NCBI GenBank assembly: GCA_039961735.1 | Contig: JABRVX010000020.1 | Span: 1-64,000, forward strand | Source: Fimbriimonadia bacterium | Lineage (GTDB): Bacteria; Armatimonadota; Fimbriimonadia; Fimbriimonadales; JABRVX01 | DNA: 64,000 bases | Direction of reading: 5' to 3' | Shown: one piece after another, positions 52,471-62,283 of the stretch | How positions within the stretch are numbered: position 1 is the first letter of the stretch | Layout: every line of letters starts with the position of its first letter | Notes under the pieces: generated by a model | What the model was told of the DNA's origin: nothing | Database searches by the model: none | What the model saw: the letters and a program-made list of their open reading frames with translations, nothing else | Program-made: the position numbers and the translations under genes

Positions 52471-53040
52471 TCAATACCGGTTCCTCGACAGCACAATGAT
52501 CGCGTAGATGCCGGAACCCGCACCGATGATCTGGACCCAAGGGTTGTTGGTGATGCCGTGCACCCACGCCGGGTCGTACGGCTTTAAGAAGTAGCCCAGA
52601 ACGTAGAGCCCCAGGCACGCGCCGGGCACCAAGGCGAGCAGCACCGGCCTGAGCCACCGTCGCAAGTTCCATCCAAAACCGACGTGGGTGCTGACCTCCG
52701 CCTCGTAGACCGAGTACGCGGCGGTAGCACGAACGAACGTGGCGCGGCACTCGGGGCAATCGGCCAGGTGCGCCTCGCGTCGCCCGCGTTCGACCGCTGT
52801 GCCCTCGCCTGCGATGTACTCTGCCATCTCATTGCTGCTCATGTGCTCGGTGGCGGCAACCTCCTGTCCCGCCGCGCGAATCAGATCCACGTCGACCTTC
52901 AGCCGCGCAACCGCGGCTTGGGCTTCCTCGGAACGCGTTAGGAGCAACGCCATTCGAGCGGCTTCCTCACGCGACATCTCGCCCGCAACGAGACGCTCCA
53001 GGTCGTCGAGCACGTCCTTCTTGCGGCGAAACAGACGCAT
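52471..53040 (-). CDS. Zinc-finger anti-sigma factor, membrane-bound
   Basis: A 189-residue protein. A helical N-terminal region (residues 1-60) is followed by a zf-HC2-type site HLADCPEC (H-x3-C-x2-C, near residue 92), which in this family binds the partner ECF sigma factor. Two membrane segments come next (PVLLALVPGACLGLYVLGYFL and PWVQIIGAGSGIYAIIVLS), leaving little outside the membrane. It lies 31 bp after the sigma gene. Because its own outer part is tiny, sensing may rely on the three membrane-anchored proteins encoded next; that is inference. Confidence 0.82.
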   Translation of the reverse strand: MRLFRRKKDVLDDLERLVAGEMSREEAARMALLLTRSEEAQAAVARLKVDVDLIRAAGQEVAATEHMSSNEMAEYIAGEGTAVERGRREAHLADCPECRATFVRATAAYSVYEAEVSTHVGFGWNLRRWLRPVLLALVPGACLGLYVLGYFLKPYDPAWVHGITNNPWVQIIGAGSGIYAIIVLSRNRY

Positions 53041-53071
53041 GATCAGCCGGTCCTCTCTGCGTATTCGGTGA

Positions 53072-53698
53072 TCAACTGCTCACACCGTATGTGGCCAGAA
53101 GATGCGGATAGGAATCGCCCAGGAGGCGCTCGAGTCTACGCAGGCCGTCGAACACCCGTTTCCTGCTGGTACCCACCGAGATACCCAACAGTCCCGCGAT
53201 GTCGCTGTGGCTCAAAGCGTCGAAGAAGCGGAGGCTGATCGCAAGGCGTTGGCACTCCGGCAGCTTGCGCATGCACAGTCGCACTGCCGCGCGGTCCTCC
53301 GAAGACAACCCCGTGGGAACCGCGACATTCTCGGCCGCATCCAGAGGCTCCGCCCTCTCTATGTGCTTTCGTTCTTGCTCTCTGATGAGACGGAGCACAC
53401 GGGTGGTGACGACGGAGAGGTATGCGGATAACGGACAACGTCCCTCCCAAGCGCACACCGCCTCCCAGCCATTGGCCGTGAGGCGTACCCATGCCTCCTG
53501 CTCCAGGTCGTCCGAGTCCATTATGCCCGCGGACCGCCCCGAGCACAGGTAGCGGACCAGGAACCCGAATCTCCGTACCATCTCGCCGCCTGCATCCGAA
53601 TCTCCCAATCGAAGGCGGGCTACCAACTCGCTATCTGTCCAGTCGCGCGGGCGGTTGAAGACACGGTGCGGAGGATTAGGGTTAGTCCGGGTGACCAC
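53072..53698 (-). CDS. ECF-type RNA polymerase sigma factor
   Basis: A sigma70-family protein of about 208 residues. Region 2 is recognisable at VRYLCSGRSAGIMDSDDLEQEAWVRL. Region 4 is ALSHSDIAGLLGISVGTSRKRVFDGLRRLERLL, a helix-turn-helix for the -35 element. The GTG at 53698 is preferred, with GGAGAG ten bases upstream; an ATG at 53842 would add a 48-residue hydrophobic leader of doubtful reality. It heads an operon with its anti-sigma factor and three anchored paralogs. Its own promoter is expected in 53699-53949, as most such factors control themselves. Confidence 0.85.
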   Translation of the reverse strand: MVTRTNPNPPHRVFNRPRDWTDSELVARLRLGDSDAGGEMVRRFGFLVRYLCSGRSAGIMDSDDLEQEAWVRLTANGWEAVCAWEGRCPLSAYLSVVTTRVLRLIREQERKHIERAEPLDAAENVAVPTGLSSEDRAAVRLCMRKLPECQRLAISLRFFDALSHSDIAGLLGISVGTSRKRVFDGLRRLERLLGDSYPHLLATYGVSS

Positions 53699-53949
53699 GG
53701 GGAAAGAACTCTCCGACCCTCTTCCTGCCGCCGAACTTCCAGTGGTGGGCGATAAGTTGCTGCGTAGTGCCCCGGCGGGGCCTATCGCTATGAATTTGAG
53801 CAAGACGCCAAACGGCGCGAGCGCGAGTTGCAGGCTATTCATTGCGGACTAGATGACTCACCGGAAGGCCGTTCACGTATTCCATTGTAACCTGATTTCG
53901 GCCGAATAATGCCGCTGCACTTGCTCGGTCTCGCAGGAGGCAGACCCGA
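53699..53949. other. Divergent intergenic region between sigma operon and recG
   Basis: No gene is convincing. It should contain promoters for the minus-strand sigma operon and for recG. A perfect GCCCC/GGGGC hairpin lies at 53769-53781. No clear TTGACA/TATAAT pair was found for either direction. Confidence 0.4.
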
Positions 53950-56073
53950 TTGCTGGAATTCACGAAACGGCACCGTGCCGATCGTACCATGGAGACTCGC
54001 CAAACCTCACGCTCCGTCTACACCCCGGATTCCGACGTCATGTACGTGAAGGGCGTCGGGCCGACCGTTGCCGAGAAACTGAACAAGCTGGGTATCCGCA
54101 CCCTGCGCGACCTGCTGTACAACCTCCCGAAGCGTCACGAGGACCGTTCGCATTTCACGCGCATCATTGACGTTCAGCCGGGTACACCGGTCACTGTCAA
54201 GGGCCGCGTGGAGGGGGCCGAGAACCAGCGCGTGCGGTCTGGGATGACGCTGACGAAGGCTTATTTGGACGACGGAAGCGGTTACATCGGTCTCACCTTC
54301 TTCAACCAGCCGTACCTTCGCGACCGACTCGCAAGAATCAAGGGCGAGATCATCGTCTATGGCATACCGCAAGAGGGGAGATGGGGCCTCGAGTTCAACT
54401 CACCGGAGTGGGAGGAGGTGGACGCCGAAGGAGACCAACTAGGGGCGGGGCGGCTCGTGCCGATCTACGGCCTGACCGAAGGGCTTGCTCAGAAACGCCT
54501 GCGCACCATCATGCACAACGCCGTTACCCATCACGCGGGCGTACTGCCCGAGGTCCTGCCCGCGTCGGTGAGAAAGCGGCGCTCGCTCGCTCCGATAGCG
54601 TGGGCCATCCGGCAAGCCCACTTTCCTGATAGCGAGGAGCACTTCCAGCGGGCCAGGCGGCGTCTCGCTTTCGAGGAGTTCTTCTTCCTGCAGCTCGTCC
54701 TCGCACTACGCCGTGCCGAAGCCGCCCAGAGGACAGGCATCGCCTTCGACATACCGCCCGACTTCGTGAACCAGGTGAGGGGCTACATGCCCTTCGAACT
54801 CACTGCCGCACAAAAGCGGGTTATCGAGGAGATCTGCGCAGACATGCGGCGGCCCCGTCCGATGAATCGCCTCCTGCAGGGCGACGTCGGCTCCGGCAAG
54901 ACAGCGGTCGCAGCGTGTGCCATCATCGCGGCAGCCCGGTGTGGCTACCAGTGCGCTCTTATGGCGCCGACAGAGATCCTGGCCGAGCAGCACGGAAGGC
55001 TCCTGCGGGACCTGTTGGCGCCAGCGGGAGTGAATGTCGAGCTCCTGGTGGGAAGACTGACTCCCAAGAAGAAGGAGGCGGCGCGCCAGCGGCTTGTCAA
55101 AGGTGAAGCGCACCTCGGGGTGGGTACTCATGCTCTGATCCAGGAAAGCGTCGAGTTCCGCAAACTCGGCCTAGTGATCATAGACGAGCAACACCGTTTC
55201 GGCGTGATGCAGCGCGCCGCACTAATACAAAAGGGCATCGCCGCCGACGTGCTCGTCATGACTGCGACCCCCATTCCACGGACGCTGACCATGACGCTGT
55301 ATGGCGACCTTGCCGTGTCGGTGATCGACCAGCTGCCTCCCGGCCGTCGCCCTGTGAAGACGCACTGGAAACGGGTGGCAGAGCGGAGCGCTGTGTATGA
55401 AGGCGTGCGTCAACTCGTAGAGCAGGGGCGGCAGGCGTTCATCGTGTGCCCTCTGATCACCGAGTCCGAGCGCTTGCAAGTGCGTGCCGCGAAGGAGTTG
55501 TACGAGCGGCTGTCCACTACTGTCTTCCCGGATCTGCGCGTCGGCCTTCTGCACGGGCAGATGCGAGGCGAGGAGAAGGACAAGGTGATGACCAGCTTCC
55601 GCGACAAGGAGTTGGACATCCTCGTCGCGACCTCGGTCATCGAGGTGGGAGTGGATGTACCGAATGCAGGCGTGATGGTCATCGAAGATGCGCAGCGGTT
55701 CGGGCTCGCGCAGCTTCATCAGCTAAGAGGACGGGTTGGCCGCTCGTCGCAGCAGGCATACTGTGTTCTAATCGCGGATGCCACCGACAACACCACCGAA
55801 GAGCGCATGAGCATCATGACGCAGACCAACGACGGCTTCAGGATCGCCGAGGAGGACCTTCGTATCCGCGGCCCGGGCGAGATCTATGGAACCAAGCAAG
55901 CGGGATTACCCGACTTCCAGGTTGCCGACCTGGTGGCGGACAGAGCGATCCTAGAGGAAGCCCGGGACGAAGCCATCCGCCTGGTGGCGGATGGTGACTC
56001 GCCGGAGCTGCGCGAGGCCTCGGTGCACCTGACCGCAGCGCGCATGCGCTGGGGATTGGTGGAGGTGTCCTGA
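53950..56073 (+). CDS. recG: ATP-dependent DNA helicase RecG
   Basis: A 707-residue helicase that remodels stalled replication forks. The wedge/OB region starts near YVKGVGPTVAEKLNKLGI and continues to about residue 260. Helicase motifs are intact: LLQGDVGSGKTAVA (Walker A, near 318), IIDEQHRFG (the DEQH form typical of RecG), MTATPIPRTL, and QLRGRVGRSSQQAYC. The TTG at 53950 has GGAGG nine bases upstream and gives the full family length. The next gene begins two bases after its stop. Confidence 0.96.
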   Translation: MLEFTKRHRADRTMETRQTSRSVYTPDSDVMYVKGVGPTVAEKLNKLGIRTLRDLLYNLPKRHEDRSHFTRIIDVQPGTPVTVKGRVEGAENQRVRSGMTLTKAYLDDGSGYIGLTFFNQPYLRDRLARIKGEIIVYGIPQEGRWGLEFNSPEWEEVDAEGDQLGAGRLVPIYGLTEGLAQKRLRTIMHNAVTHHAGVLPEVLPASVRKRRSLAPIAWAIRQAHFPDSEEHFQRARRRLAFEEFFFLQLVLALRRAEAAQRTGIAFDIPPDFVNQVRGYMPFELTAAQKRVIEEICADMRRPRPMNRLLQGDVGSGKTAVAACAIIAAARCGYQCALMAPTEILAEQHGRLLRDLLAPAGVNVELLVGRLTPKKKEAARQRLVKGEAHLGVGTHALIQESVEFRKLGLVIIDEQHRFGVMQRAALIQKGIAADVLVMTATPIPRTLTMTLYGDLAVSVIDQLPPGRRPVKTHWKRVAERSAVYEGVRQLVEQGRQAFIVCPLITESERLQVRAAKELYERLSTTVFPDLRVGLLHGQMRGEEKDKVMTSFRDKELDILVATSVIEVGVDVPNAGVMVIEDAQRFGLAQLHQLRGRVGRSSQQAYCVLIADATDNTTEERMSIMTQTNDGFRIAEEDLRIRGPGEIYGTKQAGLPDFQVADLVADRAILEEARDEAIRLVADGDSPELREASVHLTAARMRWGLVEVS

Positions 56074-56075
56074 TC

Positions 56076-58850
56076 ATGGTGATGCGGTTACTCGTGGTGG
56101 GGCTCTTCACGATGAGCTGCCTGCTAGCCGCAACGGGCACGGATGCCCGCGTGCCGCTCGATCTGGGTGGCGGGGCCAGGCTGTCCATCGAGCGCGTGGA
56201 GACGATAGCTGGGACGTTGCTTTCCCCCGCCTCTGCCGCCCCAATGCCAGGCAAGCGAGAGTTCCGCTCCCTCGACGGCCGGCTCCATCTCACGCTCGAG
56301 GCCAAGCGAATCACCCCGGAGCAGTATGAACTCCGATATCAGGGCTCATACTTCATTCGCGTCTTCGTGTCGCTCAGTGCGCCCTCTTCGATCACGGGGC
56401 GCTGGGCTCCGTTCGCCTGCCGACTGCGACCCGGGCGCAACCCCGATGTGGTCATAACGGCATTGGGCCCGGCTACCACGCCGTTGACGAACGCCCTCTT
56501 CTGCCCGAGGTCGGACGTAGCAATCGAGTTGACTGGCAGCGCAACGGTGGGTGGTGGGCGACACGCCGATACCGATGCGCTCGTAGCAACGATGGACCCG
56601 TCACGCACCCGTCTCGTTGTAGACGTGCACCGCGACTGGATGCGCCGCACGCAGGGGGTGGAGCACTACGCTGCAATGGATTGGTCCCACTTCCAGGAGC
56701 CGCAGACGGGGTGGTGCAGTTGGTATCGCTACTACCTAGACATCTCCGAAGAGGAGATGCTTCGCAACGCGCGCTGGGCCGCCGAGCATCTGAAACCCTA
56801 CGGACTGAAATGGATTCAGCTCGACGACGGCTTTCAGGATTACCCCAACGGTGGGGGCCGCGACTGGGCCACGCTCGACCCCAAGAAGTGGCCCCGCTCC
56901 ATGTCCGAAATGTGTCGGGAGATACGAGCCCTGGGCCTTCTTCCTGGCCTCTGGCTAATCCCTCACACGCACTCGTCGGAAGCCTTCGTAGCGCAGCATC
57001 CAGACTGGTTCGTTCGCAACGAGCGCGGAGAGTACGTTGACCCTGGCTGGGCAGGAAAGTACCTGGTGGATGTCTCGCAACCGGCCGTTCTGAACTACTT
57101 CGCGGACTTGTTCCGTGGCTTCAACGATGCAGGCTTTCTCTACTACAAGATAGATGGCCAGCCCGTGGTGGCTGACCTGTATCGCGAGCACGCCGCGCGA
57201 TTGGCCAGACCGGGTAGCCACCCCGACGAGCCGTATCGGATGTCGCTGGAAGTCATTCGCAAGGCCATAGGCAAGGAGCGGTTCCTACTCGGATGCTACG
57301 GCACCCCGCTGCAAGGGATCGGCTACATGGACGGCTGCCGCACCGGAGCCGACGTGGCGCCCGCGTGGCAAGGGTTCAGCCCGGCGTTGGATGCCACCAT
57401 GCGCTGGTACTTCCTGCACGGGACGGCGTGGTGGTGTGACCCGGACTGTCTGCTGGTGGACGAACCGCTGACGCTACACCAAGCCCGTCTGTGGGCCACC
57501 CTGTATGCGATCACCGGCCAGCATCTCATGCTGAGTGAGAGGCTGTATGCCCTGACGCGTGAGCGCGTGGAGGTGGTGAAAGCGGTGCTGCCGGCGCATC
57601 GGGTCCGCCCCCTGGACCTTTTCCCCTATTCGAATAGGCCGCATATCTGGGACCTGAAAGTGGCCCATAACGGCTCACAGTACGACGTGGTCGCCGCATT
57701 CAACTGGGAAGCCGAGCCTTCCAAAGTAGTGGTTGACTTCGCCGATTTGGGGCTCGAAGCCGAGGCCTATCTCGCATACTCCTTTTGGGAGGATCGCCCG
57801 CTGGGGCCTGTGCGGCACGGGATCGTGTTCGACCTCCCACCAGGATCTTGCCGCGTTCTCGTGCTTCGCCCGCTGCGACAACAACCGGACGTGGTAGGCA
57901 TCGGTCGCCACGTCGTGGGGGACATCTCTGCGCTCAGCGGTGTGCGATGGGACGCGGCTACCAATACGTTGTCCGGGACCGTACAAGTCGCTAAAGAGGG
58001 GGATCCCATCTCGATAGTCCTGTGGACCGACGGGCGACCCGTTCTGGCCAAGGAAGTTGCAGGCCGGCCCGCCGAAGACCTTCCCGCAACGCTAGGAATG
58101 GCCCGCCTCATCGTGCGCGGCAAGACGGGCGAACGAATACCGTGGCTCGTGCGCTTCGGTCCCCGGGAGGCCCCGCCTCCGCTGCAGCCCATCGAAAGAC
58201 TCTCCGCCACTCCGGACGCCTTTGCCGTGACTCTTGCGTGGGCGGAGGGCACCGGCAAGGCATACTTGGTGCGCAACGGCGTGCTGCTGGGCATCGTCGA
58301 GGGGCGGGAGTTCGTGGATCGTGACGTGGAGCCGGACAGGCCGTATGAGTATCGGCTCTTCGTGCCCGACCCGCTGGACGGCCGGCTCACCGTGCTCGCC
58401 AGTGCCGTTACGACACGCACCAGACGCCCCAGTGATGCATGGGCCGACACGCTTCCATTCCGCGCGCTCCATCAGGGATGGGGAACGCCGCAACGAGGAC
58501 GCTCGGTCACGGGTAAGCAGATATCCATCGCCGGGCAGACCTTCGCACGCGGTATCGGCACGCACGCCGAGTCCGAGCTGCGCTTCCGCCTATATCGTCT
58601 TTACTCTAAGTTCACGGCGCAAGTCGGGGTGGACGACGCGGCAGAAGGGAAGGGGACGGTGCAGTTCCTCGTGATCGCTGACGGCAAGACGCTGTTCGAT
58701 TCGGGTGTGATGCGTGGCGGTGAAGCTGCCAAGCCTGTAGACCTGGATGTGTACGGCGTGGACGACCTTCGGCTCATCGTGCGGAACGGCGGCGATGGCA
58801 TCGGCTTCGACCACGCGAACTGGGCGGACGCAAAGCTATGGGCGCAGTGA
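56076..58850 (+). CDS. Secreted GH36-like alpha-galactosidase with NPCBM domain
   Basis: A 924-residue exported glycosidase (leader RLLVVGLFTMSCLLAATG). The TIM barrel starts at GWCSWYRYY near residue 212, with WIQLDDGFQDY following. The nucleophile is D360 in YYKIDGQP and the acid/base D426 in CRTGADVAP, the GH36/GH31 spacing. A beta domain, an Fn3-like segment (about 705-785) and a C-terminal NPCBM domain (LHQGWGTPQRGRSVTGKQIS ... GIGTHAESEL) follow. It removes alpha-galactosyl or related groups from oligo- or polysaccharides; specificity is inferred. Its ATG is two bases after recG, so it may be cotranscribed, which is functionally odd. Its end overlaps the CBS gene. Confidence 0.85.
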   Translation: MVMRLLVVGLFTMSCLLAATGTDARVPLDLGGGARLSIERVETIAGTLLSPASAAPMPGKREFRSLDGRLHLTLEAKRITPEQYELRYQGSYFIRVFVSLSAPSSITGRWAPFACRLRPGRNPDVVITALGPATTPLTNALFCPRSDVAIELTGSATVGGGRHADTDALVATMDPSRTRLVVDVHRDWMRRTQGVEHYAAMDWSHFQEPQTGWCSWYRYYLDISEEEMLRNARWAAEHLKPYGLKWIQLDDGFQDYPNGGGRDWATLDPKKWPRSMSEMCREIRALGLLPGLWLIPHTHSSEAFVAQHPDWFVRNERGEYVDPGWAGKYLVDVSQPAVLNYFADLFRGFNDAGFLYYKIDGQPVVADLYREHAARLARPGSHPDEPYRMSLEVIRKAIGKERFLLGCYGTPLQGIGYMDGCRTGADVAPAWQGFSPALDATMRWYFLHGTAWWCDPDCLLVDEPLTLHQARLWATLYAITGQHLMLSERLYALTRERVEVVKAVLPAHRVRPLDLFPYSNRPHIWDLKVAHNGSQYDVVAAFNWEAEPSKVVVDFADLGLEAEAYLAYSFWEDRPLGPVRHGIVFDLPPGSCRVLVLRPLRQQPDVVGIGRHVVGDISALSGVRWDAATNTLSGTVQVAKEGDPISIVLWTDGRPVLAKEVAGRPAEDLPATLGMARLIVRGKTGERIPWLVRFGPREAPPPLQPIERLSATPDAFAVTLAWAEGTGKAYLVRNGVLLGIVEGREFVDRDVEPDRPYEYRLFVPDPLDGRLTVLASAVTTRTRRPSDAWADTLPFRALHQGWGTPQRGRSVTGKQISIAGQTFARGIGTHAESELRFRLYRLYSKFTAQVGVDDAAEGKGTVQFLVIADGKTLFDSGVMRGGEAAKPVDLDVYGVDDLRLIVRNGGDGIGFDHANWADAKLWAQ

Positions 58851-59270
58851 CGGTTCGGCGAGCATCGCCTGGAGGATATCCAGCAGACACAGGGTGCCCA
58901 CCATGCGCCCCTCGCTGACCACGGGCACGGTCTCCGTCGCTGCACCGAGCATGCGTAGCCCCGCGGCGGATGCCGGCTCACCAGGCTCCGCGCATACGGT
59001 CACCGGCGACATCCAGCCCGCGACGGGGTCCTCCGCGCGCGACGCAGCTCCTTCCGCAAGCGACGCCGGCGCACCCTCCAACGCGTGAAGCAGCACCTCC
59101 GATCGGCTCACGATCCCGACCACCCTCCGGTCGTCGTCCACCACGGGCAAAGCGGTCACCTGGTAGAGGTGGATCTTGTCGAGAGCGTCGCGCAGCACCG
59201 AGCCCGGGTGCAGTGTGGGCACGTGTACCCGCATCACCTGCTGCACGGTAAGAGGGGGATGCTCAGTCAT
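58836..59270 (-). CDS. CBS-domain pair protein
   Basis: A 144-residue protein consisting of two CBS domains: VQQVMRVHVPTLHPGSVLRDALDKIH...VVGIVSRSEVLLHAL and VAGWMSPVTVCAEPGEPASAAGLRML...MVGTLCLLDIL. CBS pairs bind adenosine-type ligands (AMP, ATP, SAM or c-di-AMP in some proteins). ATG at 59270 has ACGAGG six bases upstream. It diverges from the MTA phosphorylase-like gene by 47 bp and overlaps the alpha-galactosidase gene tail to tail by 15 bases. No catalytic domain is attached. Confidence 0.88.
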   Translation of the reverse strand: MTEHPPLTVQQVMRVHVPTLHPGSVLRDALDKIHLYQVTALPVVDDDRRVVGIVSRSEVLLHALEGAPASLAEGAASRAEDPVAGWMSPVTVCAEPGEPASAAGLRMLGAATETVPVVSEGRMVGTLCLLDILQAMLAEPSLRP

Positions 59271-59317
59271 CTTCGGCCTCGTTATACCTGCCATGGCGAA
59301 GGTACGATGGGCATATC

Positions 59318-60034
59318 ATGAGCGAGTGGAAAGCGGCTATCATCGTCGGCACGGGCGCATCGGCTCTCGGCCTGGGTCACGCCGAGGACATCGCCGTTCC
59401 CACGCGATTCGGTGATGCGAAGCTCGCGCACGCCGATCTCGATGGCTCGCCGGTCCTGCTGCTGGCTCGCCACGGGGCCGGGCACCGAGTCCCTCCGCAC
59501 CGAATCAACTATCGCGCCAACGCCGAAGCACTGCGCGTGCTCGGATGCGAGAGGTGCTTCGCCACTGCTGCTGTGGGCAGTCTCCGTGACGACTGGCCAG
59601 CACAAACAATCGCCGTTCCCCACGACCTGCTGGACCTCTCCGGTCGCAACCTCACCGTGCACGAGGACGAGGTGGTGCACACCGACTTCACTCACCCCTT
59701 CGACGAGGACCTACGCACGCGGTTGTTGGATGCCTGCCCGTCGGAGGCGAAGCGCGAAGCCGTGTACGTGAACGCGAACGGTCCGCGCTTCGAGAGCCCC
59801 GCCGAGGTTCGGATGATGCGCCTTCTGGGAGGCGACGTAGTCGGCATGACCGCAGGCACCGAGGCCATCGTCATGCGGGAGACCGGTATCCGCTACGCCC
59901 TGATCTGCGCTGTGACCAACCTCGCGTCTGGAGTCGGAACAGCTCCGGTGGACCATTCGCAGGTGTATCAGCAAATGAAGCAGTCCATGGGAGTGATTGC
60001 AGCAACCCTACGAGCCGCCATTTCGACCCTGTAG
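59318..60034 (+). CDS. S-methyl-5-prime-thioadenosine phosphorylase-like protein (PNP/MTAP family)
   Basis: A 238-residue nucleoside phosphorylase. The phosphate-loop region RHGAGHRVPPHRINYRANAEAL (about residues 50-71) resembles MTAP (typical HG...PS.VNYRANI.AL). YVNANGPRFESPAEVRMMRLLGGDVVGMT and the C-terminal DHSQVYQQM are also conserved. It is shorter than many MTAPs (about 260-290). It probably splits methylthioadenosine, or another 6-oxo/6-amino purine nucleoside, with phosphate. Two purine genes follow on the same strand, consistent with purine salvage. Confidence 0.82.
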   Translation: MSEWKAAIIVGTGASALGLGHAEDIAVPTRFGDAKLAHADLDGSPVLLLARHGAGHRVPPHRINYRANAEALRVLGCERCFATAAVGSLRDDWPAQTIAVPHDLLDLSGRNLTVHEDEVVHTDFTHPFDEDLRTRLLDACPSEAKREAVYVNANGPRFESPAEVRMMRLLGGDVVGMTAGTEAIVMRETGIRYALICAVTNLASGVGTAPVDHSQVYQQMKQSMGVIAATLRAAISTL

Positions 60035-60079
60035 AGCTTTGCATTCCGGCGTCGGCGTCGGCTATCATAGGCGCAACCC

Positions 60080-61609
60080 ATGAGCGACACCCGCCCTGCA
60101 GGCATTGCGGTCCTGGATTTCGGCGGTCAGTACACCCAACTCATCGCCCGGCGCGTTCGCGAGTGTCGCGTGTTCTCCGAGATCGTTCCCTTCTCCACGG
60201 CTCCATCAGGCATCCGAGAGCGAGGCGCACGGGGGGTGATTCTCTCCGGTGGCCCCGAGAGCGTGTACGCCCAGAATGCGCCGCGGCCCGACATGGGGAT
60301 CTTCAGTGTCGGCGTCCCGGTCCTCGGTATCTGCTACGGCCACCAACTCATGGCGCACACGCTGGGCGGGGAAGTAAGTCCTTCAGAGCGTGAGTTCGGC
60401 GCCGCTGAACTGAGCGCAGCCCAATCGCGCCTTCTGCCAGAGGGCAAGCGCCGCGTGTGGATGAGCCACGGCGACCAGGTGCTGGCTGCCCCACAGGGGT
60501 TCGCCGTGACCGCTCAGACGCCCACCTGCCCGGTGGCGGCGATGGAGAACGTGGAGTCGAAGCTGTACGGAGTGCAGTTCCATCCAGAGGTCTCGCACAC
60601 CGAGGGCGGGCAGGAGGTCATCCACCGCTTCGTGCTCGACGTGTGCGGCTGTGAGCCGAACTGGACGCCTGCGCGCTTGATTGACGAAGCCGTAGCAGAA
60701 ATCAGAGAGAAGGTCGGCGCCGGACGAGCCGTCTGTGCAGTGAGTGGCGGAGTGGATTCGTGCGTGGTTGCCGCACTGGCCTCTCGCGCTCTGGACGACC
60801 GCCTCACCTGCATCTTCGTGGACCACGGTCTGATGCGCCTGAACGAGGCGGATGAGGTGGAAGCGGTCTTCCGCGAGCACTACGACTGCCGATTCCTTCG
60901 AGTGAACGCAGGCGAGCAGTTTCTGGGTGCGCTCGCCGGCGTGACCGAGCCCGAGCAGAAGCGCAAGATTATCGGCGCGGAGTTCATCCGCGTGTTCGAG
61001 CGGTTGGCACGCGAGGTGGGCGAGTGCGACTGGCTCATCCAGGGCACGCTGTATCCAGACGTCATCGAGAGCGGAAACCCTATGGCGGCCAAGATCAAGT
61101 CTCACCACAACGTGGGTGGTCTGCCCGAGTGGATGCGCATCGGCGTGATCGAGCCGGTGCGCTTGCTCTTCAAGGACGAGGTTAGGGAAGTGGGTCGCGA
61201 ACTGGGCCTGCCAGATACGATTGTCGAGCGGCAGCCATTCCCAGGCCCTGGGCTTGCAGTGCGCATTCTGGGTGAGGTGACACCAGAGCGTGTGAGAACC
61301 TTGCAGCAGGCCGATGCCATCGTACGCGAGGAGCTGCGTGTGAGCGGTGTGTGGGACCAAGTGTGGCAGTCGTATGCGGCACTGCTCGACGTGCGCAGCG
61401 TGGGTGTGATGGGTGACACCCGAACCTACGAGAATCCAGTGGTAGTGCGTGCGGTCGCCAGCGAGGATGCGATGACCGCTGCCGCCGTCCGCGTGCCATG
61501 GGACGCGCTGGAGCGGATCGCCACCCGCATCGTGAACGAGGTGAAAGGGGTCAACCGGGTGTTGTATGACCTGACATCCAAGCCACCCGCGACCATCGAA
61601 TGGGAATGA
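60080..61609 (+). CDS. guaA: GMP synthase (glutamine-hydrolysing)
   Basis: A 509-residue enzyme converting XMP to GMP. The class I amidotransferase domain has the nucleophile cysteine in GICYGHQLM (near residue 85) and the [10 protein letters not shown] histidine near 170. The ATP-PPase domain starts with [14 protein letters not shown] near 222. The C-terminal dimerisation domain runs [20 protein letters not shown] to the terminal KPPATIEWE. All catalytic residues are intact. It overlaps hpt by ten bases. Confidence 0.97.
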   Translation: MSDTRPAGIAVLDFGGQYTQLIARRVRECRVFSEIVPFSTAPSGIRERGARGVILSGGPESVYAQNAPRPDMGIFSVGVPVLGICYGHQLMAHTLGGEVSPSEREFGAAELSAAQSRLLPEGKRRVWMSHGDQVLAAPQGFAVTAQTPTCPVAAMENVESKLYGVQFHPEVSHTEGGQEVIHRFVLDVCGCEPNWTPARLIDEAVAEIREKVGAGRAVCAVSGGVDSCVVAALASRALDDRLTCIFVDHGLMRLNEADEVEAVFREHYDCRFLRVNAGEQFLGALAGVTEPEQKRKIIGAEFIRVFERLAREVGECDWLIQGTLYPDVIESGNPMAAKIKSHHNVGGLPEWMRIGVIEPVRLLFKDEVREVGRELGLPDTIVERQPFPGPGLAVRILGEVTPERVRTLQQADAIVREELRVSGVWDQVWQSYAALLDVRSVGVMGDTRTYENPVVVRAVASEDAMTAAAVRVPWDALERIATRIVNEVKGVNRVLYDLTSKPPATIEWE

Positions 61610-62142
61610 GCGTATTGGAGACCAAGCCGGGACTCGAAGTGCTGATATCGCAGGAACAGGTGCGCGCACGTGTGCGCGAGCTGGGAGCGGAGATATCGCG
61701 CGACTATGAAGGCAAAGAGTTGTTATTACTGGCAGTGCTGAAGGGTGCAGCCGTGTTTCTGGCCGACCTGCTTCGCGAGATAAGTGGTAGTGTCACCTAT
61801 GACTTCATGGCGACATCGAGTTACGGCACGGATACTAAGTCCTCGGGTGTGGTGCGTCTTCTAAAGGACGTGGACAAAGGGCTTGCGGGGCGACACGTGC
61901 TAATCGTGGAGGATATCGTGGACACCGGACTGACGCTGTCCTACCTGCTGGAGGTGCTGTCGCAGCGCGAGCCGGCGTCCCTGCGAGTGTGCACGCTGCT
62001 CGACAAGCCCACCCGTCGGGTCCAGCCGGTCCAAATTGACTATTGTGGCTTCACCATCCCCGACCGCTTCGTGGTAGGCTACGGCCTCGACCACGACGAA
62101 CAATACCGCAATCTCCCATTCGTCGGCGCACTGTCAGAGTAA
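61600..62142 (+). CDS. hpt: Hypoxanthine(-guanine) phosphoribosyltransferase
   Basis: A 180-residue purine salvage enzyme. The PRPP-binding loop is [17 protein letters not shown] (near residues 101-117) and the flexible loop has [13 protein letters not shown]. The C-terminal [29 protein letters not shown] is the classical HPRT ending. It starts within the guaA 3-prime end (ten-base overlap), so the two are coupled, joining new GMP synthesis and base salvage. Confidence 0.96.
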   Translation: MGMSVLETKPGLEVLISQEQVRARVRELGAEISRDYEGKELLLLAVLKGAAVFLADLLREISGSVTYDFMATSSYGTDTKSSGVVRLLKDVDKGLAGRHVLIVEDIVDTGLTLSYLLEVLSQREPASLRVCTLLDKPTRRVQPVQIDYCGFTIPDRFVVGYGLDHDEQYRNLPFVGALSE

Positions 62143-62283
62143 TCTTCCCCTTCTCCCTGGACTGTCACCCGATCAGTGGGCAACGTCCTCGACCGAAAGA
62201 ACGAGAAGTTACACGCGTGAGCCCAAACTGCCGCATTGCCGAAAGGTGGAACTCGGCTAGTGTGTTCGGTATGTGTTACACTT

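Noticed and set aside
60383-61669. Long minus-strand open frame of 428 codons opposite guaA
   Set aside because: guaA is fully conserved on the plus strand; the antisense frame has no domain, signal or ribosome site and is a result of high GC codon use.
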